DNA of 64,000 bases from Monosporascus cannonballus (Eukaryota; Ascomycota; Sordariomycetes; Xylariales): positions 43,034 through 107,033 of the forward strand of contig QJNS01000264.1 of assembly GCA_004154925.1 (NCBI GenBank), given 5' to 3'. Positions 27,430 through 38,944 of the stretch are shown one piece after another (position 1 is the stretch's first letter; each line of letters opens with the position of its first letter). The notes under the pieces are model-generated. The model made no database searches and had not been told where the DNA came from. It saw only the letters and a list, made by a program, of their open reading frames with translations. The position numbers were made by a program, and so were the translations under genes.

Positions 27430-27474
27430 TATGCATTGCTAGGGCTATGCATTAGGTGGTGTCCGAGGTTAGTG
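27430..27474 (-). repeat. Right terminal inverted repeat (45 bp) of the DNA transposon
   Basis: It ends GTGTCCGAGGTTAGTG and pairs perfectly with 25671-25715. Confidence 0.95.
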
Positions 27475-28223
27475 TGCCTGCATTTGTGCACTAAAGAGGC
27501 AACGTTCCTTTCCCCATTCGTTACTGGGTAAGCACATACGCGTCCTCATGACTACAGCGATTGTTATTGACACATTGGTTCCTTATTTTTTTTTTTACCT
27601 CACCGGGCTGCCAACGTAGACTGAACGTATTATCCTGTCTCTGCGGGGCCACTGGGTCTTATAGTTTGCATTATCTGTCGATTCTCACTCCTAAGACTTT
27701 GTGCGTGAGGACTGAAGACACCTGATTCTCGCTAACTACAATTGAACCACCACCGCAATGCAGTGCTATACTTACTCGTCTTCTAATGGCAAGGGCGAAA
27801 AAGTGAACATCCGAGATTCTACCAAGGGGGGGAAATGGAGCAAACTTTGAAGGTGTAATAAGTCGTCATATTCGTGGGCGTGCCTTAAGTACTTAATCTG
27901 TATCTCCTCACTTTCCTCCTAGGGTACGCTCTATCTCTTATGCTACCTCTACATCTCACCCCCATTGAGCTCGATCTTCACCATGGATTTCTATCTGCGT
28001 TTGCTAGTCTCAGTCAGTGAGTCTGATACCTGTCCTGGTGCAACGAGACTCATCATCTCTAGGCAGGCTGTTTCCTCAGCCTTCTAAACCTGAGTCTGTA
28101 GCTTTACCTAGTAGAATCTGGTTGTATAGTTGAAGCGTATGGCAGTAGCTTTTCTACCAGTCCTTCGCGCCCAGCAGTCTCTTCAAGCGTGGCGCGAAGA
28201 ACATGAAGAACACAGGTCACGCT
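27475..28223. other. Intergenic, no gene recognised
   Basis: This lies between the transposon and the DUF1275 gene. A T13 run occurs near 27585. Nothing else was identified. Confidence 0.6.
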
Positions 28224-29081
28224 CTACTCGCTTGCTTCTGGAGCCTTTTCCCGTAAAAAGGGTGTTTTCATTCCTTGCAGATCGTGAGACAGCTCGGTAC
28301 ATGCATTTATGTGTCCCAACTTCCTCAAAAGGAGGGCGTTGCGTTGTCCGCCCTGGCTTGTAACGCCACAGGGTCTCATGAAAACGTTGCGGCACCGCGC
28401 GGTCTTTTTTTTCCTATTTCTCGCCAGCTGGCACCTTCTTGACTCTCCCGAAAGCCAGGCGACGCCGATCAGGAACTTGACGCCGCCAACTATCCACAGC
28501 GCGGAGCCCCACCCCGCATCGCTCCGCCCCAGCCAACCCCCGGCGATAGCACGGAGCACTATGAACACAGCGGTCGGAGCGCGGCGGTTTCTCTTTGGGT
28601 TCTCGCGCCACGGCGCCAGGATGTGCGGGTCGCTGAACAAACCGCAGTAGACGCTCGTGAGGACGTTTGCGGGGACCTCGTTGAACCCGAGCTGGCGGCT
28701 CGCGACGATCTGGCAGCCGAACCGGAACGCGAGCAGCACGATGACCACGAAGGCGCGGGGTTCCGGGGAGGCCTTGTCGCGTCGCGCCATTGCCTCGGCG
28801 GCGGCGACGCGCACCGGCCGGAAGCCGGGCGCCGCGCCGAGCGCCAGGAACACCGTGTTGCCCGTCTGTGTCGACACGAGCACCGACGACGCGTTGAACG
28901 CCGCGCTGTCGCAGAGCGCCGAGACCAGGCTGCACAGGCACACGGGGATGTCGGCGAAGTTCCGGTCGGTGTCCCTGCGCAAGCTGGAGAATGGGGATGC
29001 CTTATGTCGGGTTTGCGACTCTAGTGACCCCGTCCTGGACATGTCGAGGGAGATCGACAGGGTGGGCTGCGGATCCGCCAT
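28224..29081 (-). pseudogene. DUF1275 (YoaK-like) membrane protein gene with internal deletion
   Basis: An uninterrupted 285-codon frame starts at ATG 29081. Residues about 45-82 (DIPVCLCSLVSALCDSAAFN ... QTGNTVFLALG) match the start of the DUF1275 domain, and about 108-215 match its end (VVIVLLAFRFGCQIVASRQL, NEVPANVLTSVYC, NPKRNRRAPTAV, AIAGGWL, SALWIVGGVKFLIGVAWL). Between them only about 28 residues are present where the family normally has roughly 90-100 including about three membrane helices. No splice signals explain the gap. The ~60 residues after the last helix are basic, Cys-containing and unlike the family. I infer a gene that lost its middle third; the frame survives, so a shortened protein could still be made. 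The function of the family is poorly known. Confidence 0.7.
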
Positions 29082-29786
29082 TGAGTTAGCTGGTCTTCTC
29101 GTGGTACCAAATATTGCCGTTGTTAAAATAGCTGTATCTGGGTGATCCCTAAAATATCACTGTTGCAGAACCGCGATTCCTTACTCTAATTAGTCTCACG
29201 GTTTAGACATTCTTTGAACACCCACGCTGCCAGGGTAAATAAACTAGAAGCAAGGGCGCAGCGTCTGTCATTTTAAATCAGTTCATTCCCAAGTTTTAAA
29301 TCAGGAAATGACCCGATATACTCATATAATGCGATCGCTTGATGTTATCGTGGGCTCGGTCCCACAGTGGTGTTACTTTCCCGCCGACAGCTTGGTAAGG
29401 AGTCGAATCCCGAACACGTCAGTTAGGTCCGCGATTCGGTTCATTATTACTCATCCCGCAGCTCTCTCTCCGCCGTTGTCGGCAACGTGATTGCGTGGAG
29501 TATTTTGGACTGTCCCCATATCAGATTGAGCAGTAGGGCCTGAAAATGTGATGGAAAATATGCTGTCACGGGTTACCAAATAAATAACGCGCGGCGGTTA
29601 AACAAGCAGGTAGAGCGCTGTTAGCCACTTCGCGGTTTCGGTGCCCCTATTGCTGACACCGGATCCGGGATGTCTATCGCCAAGGCAGACGCGACGAGGC
29701 GTATCGCCTTGCAACAGGTCAAACCTGTCCATTAGATCGTAAGCCACGACCAAAAGCGTGGGGGTCGGTTTCCCGAGTCATTCATA
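29082..29786. other. Intergenic, no gene recognised
   Basis: This separates the DUF1275 gene from the xylanase relic. No motif or repeat was found. Confidence 0.6.
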
Positions 29787-30410
29787 TCAAAATGAATTAC
29801 ATTGGGATATATGACAAATCGTAATATTCAACCATTCCTGCGTCAAGGCATTAGCAACAGCAAAATGTGCGCCCTTGGGCTGATAGTTGATGTAGAAAAA
29901 GAGAGGCGTCTGCGATGCCCCCCACGAGTCCTGCGTCCAAATTAGCTAGGTGAGACCATCCATCCGGATCAGCTGGCCTTTGCGAGCTTACCCCGTCGCT
30001 GACGCCCCACGTCGTGATGCCAACACAGGTCTCGACCCGGAGACAGACATCCGTCACAACCCAATAATCGTCAGAGGCCGCGCCTGTTATATCCGACCCA
30101 GTGATCGCGACCTCCAAGACGCCGGTCCCGGCGAGGGCGTCCACGGCCGCCTTCACTCCGCCGGCGTTGCCGGCAGCCAAATGGGATTGCGAACCTAGCA
30201 TTACCTCTGTTAAGGGAAAAGAAAAACGCACAGAATTCGCACGGAGAAATCAAGCTCTCACCGATACCGTCTATGGGGATCACCGCCTCGACCCATATCT
30301 TGACATGAGGCACGACGCCCACGCCGAGCTGGCTCCAGTTGGGGGTCCTGTGATGGAAATGCTGATAATCGTCGTATATTCGGGCAAGGGGAAAGCGCTG
30401 GGACAAATAG
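29787..30410 (-). pseudogene. GH10 endo-1,4-beta-xylanase relic, N-terminal half missing and nucleophile lost
   Basis: Three exon pieces are readable: about 30410-30262, 30194-29992 and 29930-29787. Two consensus introns (30195-30261 and 29931-29991) join in frame to give VKIWVEAVIPIDGIGSQSHL, then ALAGTGVLEVAITGSDITGA, ETCVGITTWGVSDGDSWGAS and TPLFFYINYQPKGAHFAVAN, ending at TGA 29789-29787. This is the C-terminal half of family GH10, which cleaves xylan backbones outside the cell. The family nucleophile Glu lies in the motif ITELD; here it reads ITGSD. The upstream part bearing the signal peptide and the acid/base WDVVNE motif is absent; the AT-hook gene begins within about 420 bp. The preserved introns show it came from a genomic gene, not a retrocopy. 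Confidence 0.85.
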
Positions 30411-30831
30411 TCCAAGCCGCGTCCTCCCGCTAGACTTACGTTTCCACCATTGCCAGAGTTGACCCTGCATTCACGAATGCTGCTTAGAGACGCGGGAGTA
30501 ATAGAACATATCTGCGAGCGCGTGCATCTCCCGGCTCGTACCGCGCACAGCACAGGAGGTGTGATGCCATAAAGCCGAGACTGTAGTTATGCCAGAATTT
30601 TGCGAAGTATATAGGTAAGGATGCTTTCGCATTAAACTTTGAGAGAGTATGTACATGTAGACAGACGTTAGAAAAGTATACTAATAAAGCAGGAGAGCTC
30701 CCGAACCAACCGGGATCCCGGTTCTCTCGAGTTTTCTCACGTAGAACACCCGTACCCTAATACCACCGCCATAGTTACATCATCGAAGGAGTGATAAGTT
30801 TTATTTCAAATGTAAATCATACGGATCGGAT

Positions 30832-31611
30832 TCACTGCACCTCAGCTGCACCTTGGCTTCGCGTCTTCCTGAGCGTCCTGCCAACAGGCGCCGGCGCTTT
30901 CTTCTCCTTCTTGGGGCGACCGGGCTTCTTTCGAGCGGTACCGTTCGTGGCCGCGCCATTCGTCTTCTGCATCTTCTCCGCTGGCTCGTCTGCTACGGCC
31001 CCGTCATGAGTAGGCTTAGGCTCGACTGGAGTGCTGTCGGCTTCGTCGGCCTTGCGCTTATCCCCGGTATCAGGCTCGGACTTCCCGGGTTCGGGCTTCC
31101 CAGGGGCCGGTTCGGAAGTGGCGTTTGAAGTTGTCATGGCCGCTCCATCGGTTCGGGGAGCGCCGGTAGTTGTAGGGTTCACAGTTGGCATTTCCTCGTC
31201 CTTAACCTCCTCCACCGATACGGGTTTCGGCGACAGCTTGGACTGAGCCTCCAGCGCGGTCGCAGGGGTTTCGGTACTCTCCGCGACGGGTTCCTGCGAC
31301 ACTGGGGTGGGCACCTGATCTGTCTGTTTCTCCGGCTGTTGAGCCAATGTGTCAGCTGCATCAACTTTGCTCGACAGGTCGCCTTTAGCAATCGACGGGG
31401 GTTCTTCATTAGTCGGCTCAGAGACGTCCACGGAAGCCACCACGGTCTGTTTCCCGGGGTCGGCGGGGGCCAGTGGAGCTTCTGCCGTATTCCCAGTGTC
31501 GGCGTCGATTGCGTGGGAAGCCTTCGTCTCAATGTTGGTGGTGGGCTCAGGTTGAGCGACTGCGCAGATGATCAATACAGTTAGCTACACTGTGCTCTCA
31601 CTCGCAGACAT
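30832..31611 (-). CDS. AT-hook nuclear protein, low complexity
   Basis: The proposed model has a 10-nt first exon (31611-31602) and a second exon 31559-30832 joined across a 42-bp intron (GTGAGA...CGCAG, with a GCTAAC branch-like site), giving 245 aa. Without the intron the frame could instead start at 31575. The protein is rich in Pro, Thr, Glu, Ala and Lys and mostly disordered. Near the C-terminus KKPGRPKKEKKAP is an AT-hook, a minor-groove DNA-binding motif, followed by the basic tail RTLRKTRS. A basic DKRKADEAD stretch may add nuclear localisation. I infer a chromatin-associated protein; no family is recognised. The very short first exon and intron are the least certain part. Confidence 0.7.
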
Positions 31612-34213
31612 GCTCGGTCGCGGCGAAGCTGGGTTTGTCGCAAGCTCCCTCAATGGCACTTATACCGAGGCAATTAAGCTTGCGCAATAACATAACGCAT
31701 CGCGGCGGCGAAGGTTAAAGACAGGTTCGCGCATGACAATACCTACTTTTGTTGCTGTTCTCAACTATGGCGTCGGCCATGGCAATGACGTAAGGGGAGA
31801 AGGTTAGAGCTATTGATACAGTTGTGCGAAGGCGAATGCCTATTGTATGTAGCTTCGGTATGAATAAAAATATGAGGCTATAAGGCTGCCGTATGTATAT
31901 GCCAATGGTTAATGCGGAGGGGCTTTGGAGCAGAGAAATGAATAAAAAGAGAGATTGAGAAGCGCAGGTACCAAGGTAAAGTGTTGGAATGTGTAGAACT
32001 GAATTGCTAGCTCTAGAACGTCTCTTGGCTGGATCTTGAAACGTGTGGAGAAAGGAATAGAAAACAAGCTACGGCAGAGGGAGGAGCTAGAGCCAAGTGG
32101 CGTACCTACCCGTGGACAGAGCTTACCTACCTGGGTAAGCAAGGCTTCTGGTAGGATACATACCGTAACGCCCCGGCCCACGAACGGCCGGCATAGCAAT
32201 CGCCTACCTAAGTAGCTAGGCAGCAACTGTAACCGGCGACGGGATCGGGAAAACGATTTAGAGAAGCTTCCATGACCCGACGCTAAACGCCCGGACCAAC
32301 ATACAGAAACCATCACGAATTCGAATTGGGGAAACGGGGTATGCTTGCGGGCCCCCAGATTTTCGTATTAGCAAGGCCCGTGCGAGCATAAAATACCCAA
32401 AAAGTACCTGCAGGTACAGGCCCTAAAGTATATCGCTAGAAAAATCCCCATGTGTCTTCGAATAAGCCGCTTATTCTGTAAAAACCGGACTTGCTTCATA
32501 TACGCGTAAATTGCCTGGAGGGACGGTCAGGAGAAACGAGATAGGGCCGATAGATAAGCAGATAGCACAAGTCTCGACTACTCTAACTCACTACACGCTA
32601 ACTGTAAGGTGGATATGCCATAGTCGACCTCATCAAATTTTTCTAAACAAAAGTCGAACGATTCCGTTGTTCACGACTGATGTACCGGGTGCTACTGACC
32701 CTCAACTTGCGGTCCCTACTTATGTTCTGCCATATGGCCGTAGACAAGCATCCAGGGCTGAATTGGCGGTCTTGATAAGTCGTACCAACCCCCAACCACG
32801 GCTTATTTGCAGATATAGAGATATATTCGGGTGCAGTGAAGCTTATCCGGGACTGCCGTGTGACAGTCCATATCGCCTACAATACGATACCTGCGTACCA
32901 TAGGCCGAAGCTAAAAGATGTAGCGCCATTGTCAACGATGCTTAGAATATGGACGGGTTATATGTTGCAAGTCGTCAGGAAATGTGGTGATGTACGGATC
33001 CAGCGGCTGCGGCGGCAGATCATGAGAATGAAGTTCGATGATTTCCTGCCAGATAACAATGGCTTAAACCCATATGCCTCATAATCAACATTGCTAGGCT
33101 GGTAATAGCATTTCGTATAAGGCGGGAAATCGAACCTATCGAGAACATCTGCTCTTGAGATCTCTCAGCGAGATTTGCACGAATTACGACGTAGCGAATT
33201 ATACCAGCAGGCATTATGGGCATTATGTCATAATGGCCTCGTGGCAGCAGAAGAGGGTTGCATTTCAAGGGAGCGCTGGGGTGGGGGAAGGGAGGGGCGG
33301 GCCACTTGTTAGGGAGAGAAAACTGAACCTTTCACATGGGTAATATCGTGAGCGAATGCCGATATTCCGCAGGAGAACCCGCTGCCAAGCATGAGGCGGC
33401 TGGATGCGACATCATATATGGTCACGTGCTGCGCTAAAACTTCCTTCCAAGACCCGAAACCTTCCCGACCATCATAGCTAAACCCCACAAACACCCCACC
33501 AGTCTTCCCTCATCAGCGCATCATTCGTCGCTAACAATTCAGCCACATGTATTCTAGACATGGGATGCCGGGTATGACCAGAATTCAGACCGAATGTTGG
33601 CTCCCACAAGCCAAGGCTTAAGATAGAGATGCCGAGCCTTGGGATTCCTTGGGGCCAAGCTTCCTGATGTCGTTGTCGCCCATACATGAGCAAGATCGAA
33701 CCGCCATTTTGCTGCTATGCGAGTAAACCTTGAGTCGCGTATTGCCTATCTTTGCTATGGCACAACTGGATCCCTGTTAGGCTTTCTTAGGACTTGAATC
33801 AGTCTCCAATTCTAATAGCGGTGCGTAACCCATCAGGGTGGACTCGAGCCTTTGCAGTGGCTTGTTGTCTCCATGAAATTCCAGAGAACCGAAAGATCAG
33901 CTGTGAGATCAGTCTTGGCCCCCTTGGCGCCAACGTTATTCTGGCTGTGCATTGCGTATTGTCACCAGTTGGCGCGGGTATGTGGAAACGGTACAGACAA
34001 AGGGTTTCGATTATAAAGAACGGCTATTCCCCGCAATGGCCTTCAAGGCCACTGCGGTTTTGACTTTGAGTATATTTTCAAACGGGTCTCGGGAGGCCGT
34101 CGAAGTAGAAAGTCTGAGGCTATTGTGGTATCCAATGTCACGCAGATAATATACGCTTATGAAGTCGCAAATTCTGGTCGGGAGATACACAAGCGTGCCC
34201 CTACTTCAGTACA
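31612..34213. other. 2.6-kb intergenic region, no gene recognised
   Basis: The part up to about 32330 is probably promoter and 5' UTR of the AT-hook gene. TACCTACC/ACCTAAGTAGCTAGG-type motifs recur between 32100 and 32225. The part before 34213 should hold the ENA promoter. Short open frames at 32511-33084 lack recognisable features. Confidence 0.6.
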
Positions 34214-37200
34214 ATGGCTGTTGAATTCGAACGCCATCCCTATCTCCTCCCTGTCCAAGATGTCGCCAGTGCTCTTGGTACGGATGTGGAGAGGGGGTTG
34301 ACGTCCTCCGAAGTTAGCCAGTTACAGCAAAAATACCCCCCGAACGAACTTGACGTCGGCGGAGCTATTCCGTGGTACAAGATCTTTCTGAAGCAGTTGT
34401 TCAATGCCATGATTTTGGTGCGTAGCGCTTTGTGGCACCTTGAGTGTCGGCTTTACTGACAATCTTAGGTTCTATTCCTTGCCATGGCTTTGAGTTTTGC
34501 TGTCGGGGACTGGATCGAGGGTGGTGTCCTCGTTGCGGTCATTGTCCTCAACGTCTCCATCGGCTTCTACCAGGAATACGGCGCCGAGAAGAAGATGGAT
34601 GCCCTCAAGGCTCTTTCCTCTCCGTCTGCGATGGTTCTCCGCGATGGCAGGACTCAGGTTGTTCCTAAGTAAGTAGCTATTCCCGTCCGCGTTCCCCGAG
34701 GAGGACGAGGAGAACCTAACCATTTAAATCAACAGCTCGCAAGTCGTGCCCGGAGATATTGTCGTTCTGAAAATGGGCGACACGGTCCCTGCTGACGTTC
34801 GTCTGTTTGAAGCCATGAATCTGTCAGCTGACGAACAATCTCTCACCGGAGAATCGATTTCCGTCGACAAGGTCGTAGAACACTTAGAAGACGGAGAACT
34901 CGGAATCGGTGACCGCATTAACATTGCTTACGCCACTACCAGCGTCCGAAAGGGCCGTGGCCGTGGCATTGTCATTGCTACCGGCATGGCGACCGAAGTA
35001 GGCAAGATTGCGGCTTCGACTAATAAGAAGACTCGGAAGGCTGGTCGCTCCATGAACTGGAAAAAGTATGGCAAGCGACAGCCAATCATCGGTCTGATGA
35101 AGCGCATCTACGATTTCGTCGGTAAATTCCTGGGATTGACTGAAGGCACTCCTCTGCAAAGAAAACTCGCCAAGCTAGCCTACATGCTCTTTGGATGTGC
35201 TCTCTTCCTTGCTATCATCGTCTTTGCTGTCAACAAGTTCGTTGTTCCTCGAGAGGTCGTCATCTATGCCATCAGCACGGGTATTGCCATCATTCCAGAA
35301 TCTCTGGTTGCGTAAGTTGCCCGTTCCTCCGATACCCGATAGTGTATATGACAGCCGCTGACACGAGCCATTAGGGTGCTTACCATCACGATGGTCGTAG
35401 CGGTTACGGTAATGAGGAAGGCAAACGTCGTCGTTCGAGATCTGTCGGCACTTGAGGCGCTAGGCGGTGTCACCAATATCTGTTCCGATAAGACTGGTAC
35501 TTTGACTCAAGGTGCTATGATCGTCCGAAAAGTCTGGATTCCGACCAAGTCAATCTACACCGTCGTCGACTCGAAGAGGCCCAGTAACCCAACTGAAGGT
35601 CGCGTTACTTTCTCCGAGGCTAAGGATGGGCCTGAGGGCGAGGGAAAGCCTGAGAGAGAGCAGCGTGACTTCGACCAGGAGCGTAGTGCAGCGGCACTAA
35701 AATTCGATGTTCCCGATGAGAAGCTAAACCCCAAGCCTAAGCCTAGGGAGCAGGATGCACCAGACGCGACCATGAACCCCGAACTTGAAATGTTCCTGTT
35801 GTCGGCAGCGCTATGCAATCTGGCTACAGTCCGACATGAACCCGAGGCAAAGCCCGACCAACCTGAGTGGCAAGTCACTGGTGAGCCCACTGAGATCGCG
35901 CTTCAGGTCTTTGCACACAGATTTCAGAGAGGAAAGAAGGTCATGGAGGCCGAAGGCTGGAAGCAGGTCGCCGAGTTCCCGTTCGATAGTAGCATTAAGC
36001 GGATGTCTGTCGTGTACAACGGGCCGGACAGTAGCCACAGCATGGTTTTCACAAAAGGCGCCGTGGAGCGAATTCTCGACCTGTGCACAACCGTCGGTAC
36101 CGGCGATGCCCAAGAGCCTATGACTGATGCCTACAAGGAGCGTATTATCCGACAGATGGACGTATTTGCCAAGCAGGGCCAGCGTGTCCTTGCTGTCGCT
36201 TCCCGGCCTTGGGATGGCTTTTTCGAAGGAAAGGGAAATGAAAGCGAGGAAGAAAACGATGCTCTTCGCGCCCGTGTCGAGAGTGACCTCACCCTTCTAG
36301 GCCTGGCTGGCATATATGATCCGCCCCGCAAGGAAACCACCCCATCCATCGCCGAATGCTCGACCGCCGGAATCAGGGTGCATATGTTGACCGGTGATCA
36401 CCCCGCTACGGCGGAAGCGATTGCCAAGGAAGTGGGAATCATCCCGCATAATCTTGGCGTCCTTCCCGCCGATATCGCCAAATCAGTCGTCCAAAAAGCC
36501 ACCGACTTCGATAAGCTCACCGAGGAGGAGATCGATGCGTTGCCCGAGCTTCCGCTTGTTCTTGCGCGCTGCGCCCCGGATACCAAGACTCGCATGATCG
36601 ACGCACTGCGGAGACGGGATGCCTTCATGGCCATGACCGGCGATGGTGTAAACGATGCGCCTTCATTATCGCGTGCTGACGTCGGCATTGCCATGGGATC
36701 CGGGTCCGACGTCGCAAAAGGCGCTGCAAAGATTGTCTTGACGGACGACAAGTTCAATTCGATCGTCGCCGCCATTCGGGAAGGCCGCCGCATGTTTGAC
36801 AATATCCAGAAGTTCATCCTCCACCTTCTGACTTCCAATGTTGGCGAGGTTATCCTGCTAATCTGCGGCCTGGGTTTCCAGGATGCGTCGGGCTTCTCGG
36901 TATTCCCGGTTTCTCCTCTGCATATTCTCTGGATCAACATGGTTACTTCGTCCTTCCCTGCTTTCGGGCTGGGTAAAGAGAAGGCCGGCGCCGACGTGAT
37001 GCGCAAGCCGCCTCAAGATAAGAGGCGTGGCGTCTTCACTAACCAGGTCTTGGTCGACATGCTCGTTTACGGACTGATTATGGGCATATTGACGCTAATG
37101 ACCTTTGTGATCATCGTGTATGGCGTCAACGGGGGTAACCTCGGCGTGGACTGTAACAAGGAGTGGAACCCCCAGTGTGAGCCGGTTTTCAGGGCGCGAG

Positions 37201-37721
37201 CCACCGTCTTCGCCGAGTTGACGTGGCTGATCCTTTTCAGCGCCTGGGAGTTCAAGAGCATCCGGCGGTCGATGTTCCGGCTGAACCCGGACGACAAGAG
37301 CAAGTTCCCCTTCTTCAAGGACGTCTGGGAAAACCAGTTCCTGTTCTGGGCCGTCGTCATTGGCGCGCTCTCCGTGTTCCCCGTCGTCTACATACCCACA
37401 CTCAACACGCTCGTCTTCAAGCATACGGGCATTACCTGGGAATGGAGCCTCGCGGTCGCCGGCCTCCTTTTGTTCATCGTGGGCATGGAGCTCTGGAAGA
37501 TGACGAAGCGCAGCTTCCGCCTCTTCGAGGACAAGCCCGTCGTCCGCGGTGCCTTCGCGCAGGGCGGCGAGGAGACCGGGCGCCGCTTCGGCCGCACCAT
37601 CAGCTTTAGCTCGCTCAAGAGCTGGAGGAGCATCGGCCGCAGGGACACGAGTCTCTCGAAGGCGAGCACCAAGGAGAACAGAAATGGGGAGAGAAACGGA
37701 GAGAAGAGCGGAACGCCATAA
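34214..37721 (+). CDS. ENA1: ENA-type (P-type IID) Na+/K+-exporting ATPase
   Basis: Exons 34214-34417, 34469-34668, 34736-35311 and 35375-37721 give 1108 aa; introns are 51, 67 and 63 bp and keep the frame. The order is: cation-ATPase N-terminal domain (about 8-75), TM1-2 (VLFLAMALSFAVGDWIEGG), actuator domain with LTGES, TM3-4 ending in the ion-site motif GIAIIPESLVAV, the phosphorylation motif CSDKTGTLTQ with Asp365, nucleotide-binding domain with FTKGAVE, MLTGDHPATA, hinge GDGVNDAPSLSRADVGIAMG, and six C-terminal membrane helices. Length and the IPESLVAVLTITM sequence match fungal ENA/PMR2 sodium pumps rather than SERCA or PMA1. These pump Na+ or K+ out of the cell with ATP and matter at high salt or alkaline pH. 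The last ~80 residues are basic and Ser-rich. The gene looks intact. The paralogue number within ENA is not certain. Confidence 0.95.
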
Positions 37722-38944
37722 TTTTCGAACCTCATTGTTGCTGATGGATGACTTATGGCACAGGGGATGGACAAGGATGATGCAGAGACATACTAGGACC
37801 ATCGAAGGAACTAGATGTAGGGAGGGGTACGTATTCATGACGAAGATATGGACAATATACGAGGGGAGCGACGGCGGAGGCTGATACGGGAAATGCTTTT
37901 ATGGAAAGATGGCAAGGGCGAGGACGACGATATTAATACTTATACACAGGAAGTGGTAATGTTATGCATGCGATGTTAGTTTAGATATTCATGGCCGATC
38001 CCACTGATACTGGCTGGGTTGGCCGACGAAAAGCGAAAGCTGGTAATACCAGCAACTTTCTTACGGAAAGGCTCCGTGATTGCGCTAGTTAGAGGCATCC
38101 GTCCAACATGTTGTAACCATGAGTACTTAGTGCTTTCTACAGTGTTATCTTTCGTCTAGTGACAGTAGGTAGAAAAGCTGTTGTAGGGGAAACATGATCG
38201 TAGTGCTGACGCTGTCTCGTCCTTTGTGGGATGAAAGACGACCAAAAAATTCGGTGAACGAGCATATTTGCTACTAATAAGTGCAATAACAAGTACTAGC
38301 TCTAGTGATGTTCTACGAAGCTACTTCTCAGCCTCTCAGATTGTGAAGCAATCCCCGATCCTACCACTTAGCAAGCAATTCTCCAGCTGGCTATCTCGTA
38401 GACAAGCACTGGTTGTCGCACCTGTCTAGCGACCTGTCGGATAGTGTATTGTTACCTAGAGGGGTCAAAAGGAAGGAACATGAGAACGAGGGGCCTTAAA
38501 AAGGAAGAAAAGAAAATAGGTCGAAATAGTGATTGCTCAAGGTGGCAGCCGTACGGGCATTATCTCCGAGTGGTCGGCGGGGTTTAAGGAAAGTTTAGAG
38601 GTTGGCATGTGGTGTAAGGGGCAAGATGAATGACGACAATGGCCTCGTATACATCTGCAGATACAACGGGAAACCACGGCTTTTGGGCGCCTCTATAGAT
38701 CAACTGATGTATAGAAGTCAATTTCGCTATGTACAGATGTATGGGGCTAGGCTATGTAATCTATATGTATATATAATGGAAAAGCAAAGGGTATCACCGG
38801 GTTGGCTTTTCCGTCGCGCAACCACTTCTCCTGTCGGGACGGTGGAAATGATTAATTATAGACACCTATATTGACCGGTGATGTTGGTGCATGCACAAAC
38901 ACGCGTCGTACGGCATCTTGGGTTGGGGGAAGGCAAAACCATGT
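37722..38944. other. Intergenic between the ENA gene and the broken oxidoreductase gene
   Basis: The two genes converge here. No terminator consensus or gene could be assigned; nothing else was seen. Confidence 0.6.

Larger units (their letters stand above)
25671..27474 (-). mobile_element. Pogo/Tc1-mariner-type DNA transposon, core RIP-eroded
   Basis: It is 1804 bp between perfect 45-bp terminal inverted repeats. TA dinucleotides sit three bases inside each end (25674-25675 and 27470-27471), so the true TA target duplication may be there, trimming the element slightly. The right end encodes, on the - strand, the start of a transposase with a psq/CENP-B type helix-turn-helix. The core from about 25740 to 27190 is extremely AT-rich and full of stops, while both ends and the first transposase codons keep normal base composition. 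Confidence 0.85.

Noticed and set aside
37095..37838. 247-codon - strand frame opposite the ENA C-terminus
   Set aside because: It is an antisense shadow; its composition is explained by the ENA coding strand.
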